From the NCBI GenBank assembly GCA_002295325.1, contig DBGA01000004.1, positions 28,360 to 37,322 of the forward strand: DNA of 8,963 nt, written 5' to 3'. This stretch comes from Ruminococcaceae bacterium UBA866. Its GTDB lineage: Bacteria; Bacillota; Clostridia; Oscillospirales; Ruminococcaceae. The notes under the pieces are model-generated. The model saw only the letters and a list, made by a program, of their open reading frames with translations. It made no database searches and was not told the origin of the DNA. A program made the translations under genes and the position numbers. Positions 1-6,930 of the stretch are shown here, piece by piece (position 1 is the stretch's first letter; every line of letters starts with the position of its first letter).

Positions 1-1
1 T

Positions 2-562
2 AAAAACCTTTCAAAAGGATACAAACAGCGTGTAGGCTTGGCCCAAGCGTTGATTGGTAACCCGGAGGTTTTAATTCTTGATGAACCAACAGTTGGACTT
101 GATCCAAAACAAATTATTGAAATCCGTAATTTGATTAAATCACTAAGTTCAAAACATACTGTAATTCTATCTTCACATATTCTTCCTGAAATTCAAGCAG
201 TATGTGATAGGGTAGTTGTTATTAGCAATGGTAAACTTGTTGCAGATGATACAACTACAAACCTTTCAAAAGACATGTCAACTGACCGTCACTATACTGT
301 TTTAATTGATGGACCAGAGCCAGAGGTGTACAAATCACTTCAAGCAATCACTGGAATGCATCAGGTTCATACTCTTGGAAAACGTGAGCAAGGAGTTTAT
401 GAATATCAAATTGAAGCTGAAGAAAATGTTGATATTAGACGTGAAATTTTCAAACGTCTTTCAGAAAGAAATTGGCCATTACTAGGGCTTCGCTCAAGCG
501 AGCTAACCCTTGAGGAAATTTTCTTGCAACTAACCAAAGATAATGTTGGGGGTGAAAAATAA
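2..562 (+). CDS. ABC transporter ATP-binding protein, GldA-like (5' partial)
   Basis: This is the C-terminal 186 residues of an ABC ATPase, which hydrolyses ATP on the cytoplasmic face to drive the permease encoded next. The frame is open to the left edge, so the Walker A region lies outside the window. Visible motifs in order are the signature LSKGYKQR (bases 8-31), Walker B VLILDEP, the D-loop GLDP and the switch histidine in LSSH. After these comes a roughly 110-residue C-terminal extension ending in LTLEEIFLQLT, typical of ATPases paired with ABC-2 permeases. A TTG at 38 could be misread as a start, but it lies inside the signature region. The TAA stop overlaps the next gene's ATG by one base, implying coupled translation. 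The match is to the GldA/CcmA-type subfamily. Substrate is unknown. Confidence 0.93.
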   Translation, partial: KNLSKGYKQRVGLAQALIGNPEVLILDEPTVGLDPKQIIEIRNLIKSLSSKHTVILSSHILPEIQAVCDRVVVISNGKLVADDTTTNLSKDMSTDRHYTVLIDGPEPEVYKSLQAITGMHQVHTLGKREQGVYEYQIEAEENVDIRREIFKRLSERNWPLLGLRSSELTLEEIFLQLTKDNVGGEK

Positions 563-1269
563 TGGGAGCAATATTTAAAAGAGAGCTACGCTCATACTTT
601 TACTCACCACTAGGATATGCATTTTTAGTAGTAATGTGGGTTGCAGGCGGATATTACTTTACATATATGTTGGCAAATAGCGTCTCGTATGTTGAGTATA
701 TATTCCAATCATTACTTTCAATTGTAATGATGGTTATTCCAATTTTAACAATGAGACTTTTAAGTGAAGATAAAAAGCTTAAGACTGATCAATTGTTGTT
801 TACTTCTCCAGTAAATACTGGTGGAGTTGTATGGGGTAAATACTTTGCAGCATTGGTTATGTTCCTAATCGGAATTGCATCAACAATCATTTTTATTGTT
901 ATTTTGGCTACATTTACTACACCAAACTGGAATATCTTCTTAGGAAACTTTATTGGGCTTGCATTGCTTGGCGGAGCGGTGATATCAATTGGACTTTTTG
1001 TTTCAAGCTTGACAGAAAACCAAATGATTTCTGCAATTGTTTCCTTTGCTGTAATGATGTTTATCTTCATGTTTGACACCATTGCACAAATGATTCCACC
1101 TAGTCTGTCTTTTATATCGACAATTATTAAAGAACTTTCATTCACAAGCCGCTACAATGATTTTGTAAGCGGAATATTAAATATTTCTCATCTAGTCTTT
1201 TTTATTAGCGTTATAGTTGTATTCAACTTCTTGACTATAAGATTACTTGAGAGAAAACGTTGGAGCTAG
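562..1269 (+). CDS. ABC-2 type permease, GldF-like
   Basis: Integral membrane subunit of 235 residues that forms the channel of the transporter with the preceding ATPase. Hydrophobic segments fall near residues 16-38, 48-66, 92-116, 126-148, 154-177 and 206-228, giving about six helices. The short cytoplasmic N-terminus (GAIFKRELRSYFYSP) and the segment MRLLSEDKKLKTDQLLFTSP after helix 2 are typical of ABC-2 permeases. The C-terminal pattern SRYNDFVSGILNISHLVFF matches the GldF-like group. A GGGGG ribosome binding site lies at 548-552, nine bases before the ATG. The name comes from Bacteroidetes gliding genes; nothing here suggests gliding. Substrate is unknown. Confidence 0.9.
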   Translation: MGAIFKRELRSYFYSPLGYAFLVVMWVAGGYYFTYMLANSVSYVEYIFQSLLSIVMMVIPILTMRLLSEDKKLKTDQLLFTSPVNTGGVVWGKYFAALVMFLIGIASTIIFIVILATFTTPNWNIFLGNFIGLALLGGAVISIGLFVSSLTENQMISAIVSFAVMMFIFMFDTIAQMIPPSLSFISTIIKELSFTSRYNDFVSGILNISHLVFFISVIVVFNFLTIRLLERKRWS

Positions 1270-1282
1270 GGGGATAAAGCGT

Positions 1283-2728
1283 ATGAAAATGAATATTTTT
1301 AAAAGTCGTCGCTTTAAACACGGTTCTTTAGCGACAATTATCACAGCTGGATTTATTGTTGGAATTATCTTAGTAAACGTGGTTGCTACAATGCTGCTAG
1401 ATAGATTTCCACTTTCCATTGACCTTACAAAGGACAACCGTTTTGCATTAACACAGGATAGTATTGATTATGTAAAAAGGCTTGATTCTAAGGTAACTAT
1501 TACAGTTTGTGCAGAAGAGGCATCGCTTGATCGCTCACCTACTACCAAACAAGCACTTGAGATTATCAAAAACTATGCGAAATATTCAGGTAAAATTTCA
1601 ATTAAATTTATCGATTTAACAAAAGAGCCAAACTTTGCGAAAAAATATCCTGGTGAAACATTTTCAGAGGGTGATATTTTTGTTGAGTCTGCTTTGAGAA
1701 CAAAAAAAGTTTCTATAAATTCACTGTTTAATCAACAGCAAACTGAAGCTGGGGGAACATTGCTGAGTTCAAAGGCAGAACAAGTGATGACATCGGCTTT
1801 GATGTATGCTACGGATAAAAATCCAACGACAGTTTCTCTTTTAACTGGTTTAGATAACGTAGACGTTACCGGCTACAAAAACCTGCTTACTACAAACAAC
1901 TATAACGTTGTTGAACAAAATATCCTAACAGATGAAATTAACAAAGAAGCAGCGTTTGTAATTTTGCCACAGCCTGCAGCAGATTTAAGTGCTGAGAACG
2001 TTAAAAAACTTGAAACCTACCTAGACAATGACGGAAAGTTTGACAAATCACTTGTGTTTGTTGCTTCCCCAAATGTCGAAGTAGGACCAGTTCTTAAAAC
2101 ATTTTTAACTCAATGGGGTATGGAAGTTGGCGCTGAAACAATTATGGAAACAAACCCAAGTAATGCAATTGAAAATTATTACAATATTATCAATGAAGTT
2201 GCAGACGAAGATTTCAGTAAAGAATTAAAAAGTAAACAACTTCCAATTGTAACTAGTTATGCAAAACCAATCAAAGTTTTGTTTGAGGCTAGCGAAAACC
2301 GTAAAACAAGGATTTTAACAAAAACATCTAATACAGCAATACTTCTTCCTGCAGAGTACGGTGAGAACTTTGACCCAAACAAGCAAGAAAAAAATTCATA
2401 TAATACAATGGTAATTGGCTCTAAGAATAAATATGAGGGTACAACCCTACACACATCTAGTGTTGTAATCGTTTCTGCATCATCTATGATTAGCGAACAA
2501 TTCCTGCTACTTCCTTCCCTATCAAATGGAGATGCGACTCTTTCAATGACGAATATAATTTCTCCAAAGAAAGATACTGTTAAAATTCTTCCAGTTGAAC
2601 TAAATCAGCAACAAATTACGATTAGACAAGATCAAGTAGTAGTTAATATGATTGTATTTATAGTGGTTATTCCATTAATAATACTGATAGCTGGTATAGT
2701 AGTTTGGGCTCGCAGGAGGCATTTATGA
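1283..2728 (+). CDS. GldG-like ABC transporter auxiliary protein
   Basis: Protein of 481 residues with one transmembrane helix at each end (about 17-39 and 453-475) and a large region between, probably outside the cytoplasm. The early motif IDLTKDNRFALTQDS (46-60) followed by VTITV is the hallmark of the GldG-like family (ABC_transp_aux). The middle has the alternating strand/helix look of that domain, for example TTVSLLTGLDNVD and FVILPQPAADLS. The start was set at 1283, not at the in-frame start 36 bases upstream, because AGGGGG (1268-1273) sits nine bases before this ATG and the upstream start lies inside the permease gene. A second ATG two codons on is possible. The short basic tail WARRRHL suggests the C-terminus is cytoplasmic. 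The family is usually seen with GldF-like permeases; its biochemical role is not known to me. Confidence 0.88.
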   Translation: MKMNIFKSRRFKHGSLATIITAGFIVGIILVNVVATMLLDRFPLSIDLTKDNRFALTQDSIDYVKRLDSKVTITVCAEEASLDRSPTTKQALEIIKNYAKYSGKISIKFIDLTKEPNFAKKYPGETFSEGDIFVESALRTKKVSINSLFNQQQTEAGGTLLSSKAEQVMTSALMYATDKNPTTVSLLTGLDNVDVTGYKNLLTTNNYNVVEQNILTDEINKEAAFVILPQPAADLSAENVKKLETYLDNDGKFDKSLVFVASPNVEVGPVLKTFLTQWGMEVGAETIMETNPSNAIENYYNIINEVADEDFSKELKSKQLPIVTSYAKPIKVLFEASENRKTRILTKTSNTAILLPAEYGENFDPNKQEKNSYNTMVIGSKNKYEGTTLHTSSVVIVSASSMISEQFLLLPSLSNGDATLSMTNIISPKKDTVKILPVELNQQQITIRQDQVVVNMIVFIVVIPLIILIAGIVVWARRRHL

Positions 2729-4215
2729 GTAAAAAAGTTCAAGCAATTATTGCAGGCTCGATTGTTATCGTTTTGCTGGCAGCAGCAATTGCGGCACTCG
2801 TTTTAACACAAAAGTCTGAATCAACCGATAAGCAATCTCCATCATCTGTAGATGAGTTGATTACACTTATCGAGGGTGCTGCAGGAGAGCTTGAATATGT
2901 TAATGTAAAAAACGATAAAGACGAATATAAAATCGAACTTTTGGGCGAGAAAAAATGGGGAATAAAGGCACTTGATGGATTTACTCAAATCGATAAGCTG
3001 TATAATGATACAGTATCGAGTGTTAGCTTTGCATATGCTAGCCAAATTGTAGAAGAAGATTGTACAGACCTAGCAAAGTTTGGTCTTGATGCACCAGCAC
3101 TTGTTACTGAGATTAAGTTCAAAGGCAAAGACGTTTTTAAATTTACATTAGGCGATATTTCTCCAGACGGCTATTCAAGATATCTCATTAAAACTGGCGA
3201 AAAAACTGTATATGCTGTTGCAACAAGCACATTTAGCTCACTATTACAGGCAAAATTTGATTACTTGGATAAGTCATTAATTCCAGCCCTTGAAGTAGGT
3301 GAAGATGGAAAACCGGTTGCACCAACTCTTGACTACTTCAAGATTTCAAGACCGGATATGGAAAAACCTCTCATCCTCGAAAAATATAAGCCGGGAGAGC
3401 TTACTGAAAATGCAATTTCATCTACGGGACTCAAAATGACAGGTCCGGTTAATGCTATGGCAAATGAGACTAAAGTTCAAAACGACATATTTTCCTTATT
3501 TGGTTTGACGGCTACTGGAATAGAGGTGCTTAACCCTACTGCTGAGGATTTGACAAAGTATGGCTTTGATGCACCAACCTCCGTTCTTGAGATGACTTAC
3601 AATGAAACATCTTCAATCAAGATTACAACCGGCAACGGAATTGAGTGCAAACATGAAGAGGGCGAGGATTTGACAGGGCATAAGCATCAAATCACCCACT
3701 ACTATGTAATGCGTGAGGGTACAAATATAGTTTATACCCTAACAAAAGATATTGTTAATTGGATGGAGATGCAGCCTAAAAACTTCTTGTCTTCAATTGC
3801 TGTATTAGCACCAATTCTTGACCTTGATTCAGTTGTATTTAAAGCTGGCAATGAAGAGTATAAAATTGACTATATCAAAGCTACTGACAAAACTGATACC
3901 AAAGCCATTACTGCTAAATTAAACGGTAAAAAAGTTGATGTGGATGGTTCAAAGAAATTACTTCAGCTGTTTTATTCGACTTCAATTCAAGATGTAAATA
4001 CAATAATACCTAATATACCTCCCGCTGCTTTAGTGAAATACAACTATACAAATGGAAAAACTGATATTGTTGAGTTTTTTGTGCTAGAAGACAGAAGCAC
4101 AATCATATCTCTAAACGGCAACAACGCTTATTCTGGACGTTCTGGATATGTTGATAAAATGATTAAAGAGGTTAAAAACCTAGTAGAAGGTAAGTCGATA
4201 AGCACTGATTGGTAA
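2725..4215 (+). CDS. DUF4340 domain-containing membrane-anchored protein
   Basis: Protein of 496 residues with one N-terminal helix (about 7-27, uncleaved anchor or signal) and a large polar region. Two related blocks are visible: LAKFGLDAPALVTEIKF (116-132) and LTKYGFDAPTSVLEMTY (276-292). Each is followed by strands and a YLIKTGEKTVYAV or YYVMREGTNIVYTL segment, which fits a tandem DUF4340 repeat. The second block carries an insertion rich in His and acidic residues (about 308-325). The start at 2725 follows AGGAGG (2714-2719) and its ATGA overlaps the stop of the GldG-like gene, so it belongs to the same operon and is likely coupled. Context suggests an accessory subunit of the transporter, partnering the GldG-like protein. 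The molecular function of DUF4340 is not established to my knowledge. Confidence 0.85.
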   Translation: MSKKVQAIIAGSIVIVLLAAAIAALVLTQKSESTDKQSPSSVDELITLIEGAAGELEYVNVKNDKDEYKIELLGEKKWGIKALDGFTQIDKLYNDTVSSVSFAYASQIVEEDCTDLAKFGLDAPALVTEIKFKGKDVFKFTLGDISPDGYSRYLIKTGEKTVYAVATSTFSSLLQAKFDYLDKSLIPALEVGEDGKPVAPTLDYFKISRPDMEKPLILEKYKPGELTENAISSTGLKMTGPVNAMANETKVQNDIFSLFGLTATGIEVLNPTAEDLTKYGFDAPTSVLEMTYNETSSIKITTGNGIECKHEEGEDLTGHKHQITHYYVMREGTNIVYTLTKDIVNWMEMQPKNFLSSIAVLAPILDLDSVVFKAGNEEYKIDYIKATDKTDTKAITAKLNGKKVDVDGSKKLLQLFYSTSIQDVNTIIPNIPPAALVKYNYTNGKTDIVEFFVLEDRSTIISLNGNNAYSGRSGYVDKMIKEVKNLVEGKSISTDW

Positions 4216-4222
4216 TTCATAC

Positions 4223-4255
4223 AAAAATATCCGACATTTTTTGTCGGATATTTTT
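4223..4255 (+). terminator. Rho-independent terminator of the ABC operon
   Basis: A perfect 14-bp inverted repeat (4223-4236 with 4242-4255) surrounds a five-T loop, core TATCCGACA/TGTCGGATA. The outer arm gives five T on the 3' side and five A on the 5' side. It starts seven bases after the DUF4340 stop codon. The flanking A/T runs could let it act in both directions, but no minus-strand gene ends here. Confidence 0.92.
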
Positions 4256-4287
4256 AGTTGTTTTAACAACTTAGAAACATTAAAACA

Positions 4288-4316
4288 TTGCGACAAAAAA
4301 CATATTATGATATACT
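4288..4316 (+). promoter_or_regulatory. Sigma-A-like promoter for the DUF6106-like/acpS/nnr operon
   Basis: TTGCGA (4288-4293) and TATACT (4311-4316) are separated by exactly 17 bases, giving 4/6 and 5/6 matches to the consensus. The predicted start of transcription is near 4323, leaving a leader of about 27 bases that contains only the ribosome binding site AAGGGG (4335-4340). No operator or riboswitch was seen. Confidence 0.7.
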
Positions 4317-4349
4317 TGTACTATACTATAAAATAAGGGGATTATAATA

Positions 4350-4865
4350 ATGGGTGATACTTTTTTAGAGCAAATAGTTAAAAAAAGAGATACTGTTAAA
4401 GAATCTATTATAAGATTTTTAATAATTTTTGCTGGTGTGGTTATTTTTATTGCGTCATTGCTGTTTTTGGGCAATCAATTTGTTGGTCCATTTTCACTAT
4501 TAATTGGTGTGGGTGGAATTTATTTTGCATGGTATTTTGCATCAGGATTAAATCTTGAGTTTGAATATATTTATACAAACGGTGAGATTGACTTTGATAA
4601 AATTAGTGCAAAGAGAAAGCGTAAAAGAATTGTTACCGTTAGAATATCTTCATTTGATGATTTTGGAAAATTTGATGCTCAAAAATACAAAAATCAAAGG
4701 TATGATGTTACAATTAATGCTTCGGTTTCACTTCTTGACCCTGAAACGCATTATGCAACATTCAGAAATAGAGATGGAAAAAGTTGTATCTTAATGTTTA
4801 CTCCAAACGAGAAATTGCTCGAAACCATTAAGGCACAATATAGAAAAAAGGCTTATGTTAAATAA
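4350..4865 (+). CDS. Small two-helix membrane protein, DUF6106-like
   Basis: Protein of 171 residues. A charged N-terminus (GDTFLEQIVKKRDT) precedes two hydrophobic helices (about 21-41 and 46-64) and a cytoplasm-like C-terminal part of about 105 residues. That part contains FEYIYTNGEIDFDKI (71-85), a strongly basic stretch SAKRKRKR (86-93) and ILMFTPNEKLLETI (147-160). The general plan, two helices and then a small strand-rich domain, resembles bacterial PH-like membrane proteins, but that is only a guess. I recall similar clostridial proteins annotated as DUF6106 and cannot check it. The start is supported by AAGGGG nine bases upstream. It is the first gene of the operon and overlaps acpS by 11 bases. 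Function unknown. Confidence 0.8.
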   Translation: MGDTFLEQIVKKRDTVKESIIRFLIIFAGVVIFIASLLFLGNQFVGPFSLLIGVGGIYFAWYFASGLNLEFEYIYTNGEIDFDKISAKRKRKRIVTVRISSFDDFGKFDAQKYKNQRYDVTINASVSLLDPETHYATFRNRDGKSCILMFTPNEKLLETIKAQYRKKAYVK

Positions 4866-5232
4866 AATTTATACAGGAATTGATTTAGTTGAGATTGACC
4901 GCATAAGAAATAGCATCCAAAGAGATGCTAATTTTCTTGTGCGGTTTTTTGGTGATGATGAACGAAAACTCTTTAACTCAATAAATGCTGCTGAGCGAAT
5001 TGCTGCAAATTTTGCAGCAAAAGAGGCATTTTCAAAGGCCATAGGCACAGGGATTGTTGGTTTTTCGTTAAAAGAAGTCCAGACGTTACGCGATGAAAAT
5101 GGAGCTCCTTTTTTGCAATTGTCCGGAAAAGCAGAGGAAATTGCAAAAAAAAGGCAGATGCAGTTCTCTGTAAGTTTGTCCCATACAAAAGAGTATGCGA
5201 CAGCGATTGTGATTGGATATACAAATTTTTGA
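4855..5232 (+). CDS. acpS: Holo-[acyl-carrier-protein] synthase AcpS
   Basis: Transfers 4'-phosphopantetheine from coenzyme A to a serine of acyl carrier protein, activating it for fatty acid synthesis; cytoplasmic, and normally a trimer. The 125 residues match the family's usual length of about 120-126. The Mg-binding aspartate is in GIDLVEIDRI (8-17, D10) and the second metal ligand in FAAKEAFSKA (53-62, E57). The C-terminal SLSHTKEYATAIVI (107-120) is the family signature. The start overlaps the end of the upstream gene by 11 bases and its ribosome site is weak (AAAGG at 4846-4850, four bases away), so initiation probably depends on coupling. Two oddities lie inside it: a terminator-like hairpin at 4898-4950 and a run of eight A at 5145-5152. 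Confidence 0.95.
   Translation: MLNKIYTGIDLVEIDRIRNSIQRDANFLVRFFGDDERKLFNSINAAERIAANFAAKEAFSKAIGTGIVGFSLKEVQTLRDENGAPFLQLSGKAEEIAKKRQMQFSVSLSHTKEYATAIVIGYTNF
4898..4950 (+). promoter_or_regulatory. Terminator-like hairpin inside acpS (possible attenuator)
   Basis: An inverted repeat within codons 15-32 of acpS. Bases 4898-4910 pair with 4933-4945 (13 bp, one G-U). After a two-base bulge, 4911-4917 pair with 4924-4930 (7 bp), leaving a six-base loop. The stem base is ACCGC/GCGGT and it runs directly into six T (4945-4950), the layout of a plus-strand intrinsic terminator. Ribosomes translating acpS would disrupt it. It lies 33 bases past the upstream gene's stop, so it could form when acpS is poorly initiated. 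Function is inferred only; the protein sequence here looks like normal AcpS. Confidence 0.5.
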
Positions 5233-5245
5233 AAAGGGTGAAGAT

Positions 5246-6781
5246 ATGCTGACGTTAACCAAAAATCAAATGCAGATTGTTGAAAAATTGGCGGATCAAA
5301 ATGGCTTGTCATACAAATTTATGATGCAAAATGCAGGCTCAATGGCATATAAGTATATCCAAAGAAAAATTGGAATGGGAAAAGTGAAATGCGTAATTTT
5401 GGCCGGTAATGGCAACAACGCAGGGGACGGCTTTGTTATGGCAAGGCTCTTAAGCCAAGATAATGTAGATGTAACTTTGATTATGTGTATGGGAGTGCCA
5501 CTAACACCACTTAGTATTGAACAGTTTGAGCTTTTGAGGAATTTACATATTACCATAATTGACATAAAAGACGATATGGAAAAGGCAAAATCAGCAGTTG
5601 CATCAGCCAATATTATTATTGATGCGATTTTTGGAATAGGTTTTCATGGGGAATTACCCGCTGAAGTAGCAAAGATTGTAGTCGCTGCCAATGATACACA
5701 AGCAACACGAGTAGCATTAGATATTCCAAGTGGCACAAATGCTGACAGCGGTGAGGTGGCAAAAGTTTGCTTTCAAGCTGATTTGACGCTGTCATTTGCA
5801 GCATACAAATATGCACACTTAAACCCACCTGCAAATGAAAAATGCGGTGTTGTTGAGGTTTTGGATATTGGCATTCCAAGTAACATTATCTATGCGGTTA
5901 TCAATCATATTACAAAGTTAACTCCCAAAATGATAGTTGACAGCTTGCCTATAAGAAAATTTGATGCACACAAAGGTGACTTTGGAAAGCTACTGAACAT
6001 TTCTGGTTCTGGGTCAATGGGTGGAGCGGCTATGATGTCCACCCTTGGGGCAATGCGAATTGGCGCTGGGATTGTTCGGCTTGCAACCACGCAAAGGGTC
6101 GCCACAATGATTGCCCCGCATTTAATGGAAGCTATGACTTGTCCTTTGGAGGATGAGGCTGATGGCTCAATTTCAATGAACGCTATTGATGAAATTGAAA
6201 GACTACTCGAACTTTCAACAACTTGCTTGATAGGTTGTGGAATATCTGTGACAGACAACACAAAACAAATAGTTGAGTTTGTGTTGAAAAATACAAAATG
6301 TAATCTAGTTATAGATGCTGATGCACTAAACTGCATTGTAGGCAATGTTGATTTGCTGAAATCTGCAATAAATATACCGATCATCACTCCACACATTGGC
6401 GAGATGGCAAGGCTTGTTGGCATGAGTATCCAAGATGTTATAGATAACTCGGTGAATATTGCACGGGTCTTTGCCAAAGAGTATAATGTTGTTGTGGTGC
6501 TCAAAAGTCACAAAACGCTGATTGCAACTCCGACGGGTGAGATGTTTGAAAATACCACTGGAAACGCAGGACTCTCCAAGGGTGGAAGTGGTGACGTACT
6601 TGCAGGAATGATTGCCGGGCTTTTGGCGCAAGGGCTTTTCCCAAGGGATGCAGCAATTTGTGGAGTATATTTGCATGGTGCTGTGGCTGATAATTTAGCA
6701 AAGAAAATGTCGCTTTATTCAATGCTTGCACGAGATATTACAGATGAAATTCCCTATACACTTAAACAACTTGATAGATAA
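5246..6781 (+). CDS. nnr: Bifunctional NAD(P)HX epimerase / ADP-dependent NAD(P)HX dehydratase
   Basis: Repairs hydrated NADH and NADPH. The N-terminal YjeF_N domain interconverts R- and S-NAD(P)HX, and the C-terminal ribokinase-fold domain dehydrates the S form using ADP. The protein has 511 residues, normal for the fused form. N-domain marks are LAGNGNNAGDGFVMARLL (52-69), IDAIFGIGFHGELP (125-138) and LDIPSGTNADSG (158-169). C-domain marks are HKGDFGKLLNISGS (242-255), GAMRIGAGIVRLAT (268-281), DADALN (357-362), TPHIGEMARL (381-390) and GLSKGGSGDVLAG (442-454), with the likely catalytic D450. The usual GTGD reads GSGD here, a conservative change. The start at 5246 is preferred over an in-frame TTG at 5213, which lies inside acpS, because AAGGGTGA (5234-5241) lies just upstream. 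It follows acpS by 13 bases, a common pairing. Confidence 0.95.
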   Translation: MLTLTKNQMQIVEKLADQNGLSYKFMMQNAGSMAYKYIQRKIGMGKVKCVILAGNGNNAGDGFVMARLLSQDNVDVTLIMCMGVPLTPLSIEQFELLRNLHITIIDIKDDMEKAKSAVASANIIIDAIFGIGFHGELPAEVAKIVVAANDTQATRVALDIPSGTNADSGEVAKVCFQADLTLSFAAYKYAHLNPPANEKCGVVEVLDIGIPSNIIYAVINHITKLTPKMIVDSLPIRKFDAHKGDFGKLLNISGSGSMGGAAMMSTLGAMRIGAGIVRLATTQRVATMIAPHLMEAMTCPLEDEADGSISMNAIDEIERLLELSTTCLIGCGISVTDNTKQIVEFVLKNTKCNLVIDADALNCIVGNVDLLKSAINIPIITPHIGEMARLVGMSIQDVIDNSVNIARVFAKEYNVVVVLKSHKTLIATPTGEMFENTTGNAGLSKGGSGDVLAGMIAGLLAQGLFPRDAAICGVYLHGAVADNLAKKMSLYSMLARDITDEIPYTLKQLDR

Positions 6782-6790
6782 TAAATTAAC

Positions 6791-6825
6791 CCCCTCTTGC
6801 ATATTAATAATGTAAGAGGGGTTCT
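6791..6825 (+). terminator. Probable terminator of the acpS-nnr operon
   Basis: Bases 6791-6802 pair with 6810-6821 (12 bp, one G-U) around a seven-base loop; the base of the stem is CCCCTCTT/AAGAGGGG. It begins ten bases after the nnr stop. The tail is TTCTATATT, not a clean T-run, so termination may be incomplete and some transcription may continue into the next genes. Confidence 0.65.
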
Positions 6826-6858
6826 ATATTGAGATAAAATTTATTATGAGGTGGTGAC

Positions 6859-6930
6859 GTGAGCAAAGTATCGCTTTATTTATGTTGCGTCGGATGCAAT
6901 ATGGATGGAGCATCATGCTCCTATCTATGA
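6859..6930 (+). CDS. Cysteine-rich 23-residue small ORF, possible leader peptide
   Basis: A GTG-started ORF of 23 codons. Its ribosome site GAGGTG (6848-6853) matches six consecutive bases of the anti-SD complement at ideal distance. The peptide has four cysteines (positions 9, 10, 13 and 20), including CCVGC, and no clear membrane segment. Its TGA stop overlaps the lipoprotein ATG in the arrangement ATGA (6927-6930). That gene has no well-placed ribosome site of its own, so this ORF probably provides coupled translation. I do not recognise the peptide. It could be a cysteine-sensing leader, a small metal- or thiol-binding protein, or only a translational ramp. Detection rests on start signals and overlap, not on known homologues. 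Confidence 0.5.
   Translation: MSKVSLYLCCVGCNMDGASCSYL
6907..6921 (+). promoter_or_regulatory. Hairpin covering the SD-like GGAG before the lipoprotein gene
   Basis: GGAGCA (6907-6912) pairs perfectly with TGCTCC (6916-6921) across a three-base loop. It ends five bases before the lipoprotein ATG at 6927 and sits inside the small ORF. The only SD-like sequence near that ATG (GGAG) is buried in the stem, so passage of a ribosome on the small ORF would be needed to open it. This is an inference from sequence pairing. Confidence 0.45.

Noticed and set aside
5..272. Direct repeat AACCTTTCAAAAG at 5-17 and 260-272
   Set aside because: Both copies encode NLSK within the same ATPase gene, one of them part of the ABC signature. 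A single short repeat like this is best explained by chance and shared codon use.
5213..5245. Upstream TTG extension of nnr by 11 codons
   Set aside because: It overlaps acpS, has no ribosome site, and the YjeF_N family begins close to the MLTLTKNQ start.
4869..5312. Minus-strand open frame of 147 codons opposite acpS and the start of nnr
   Set aside because: It is antisense to two recognised enzymes and shows no recognisable motif.
5905..6504. Minus-strand open frame of 199 codons inside nnr
   Set aside because: It lies wholly opposite a well-supported gene with conserved motifs, has no family resemblance, and its Ser/Ile-rich composition is that of a complementary-strand shadow.
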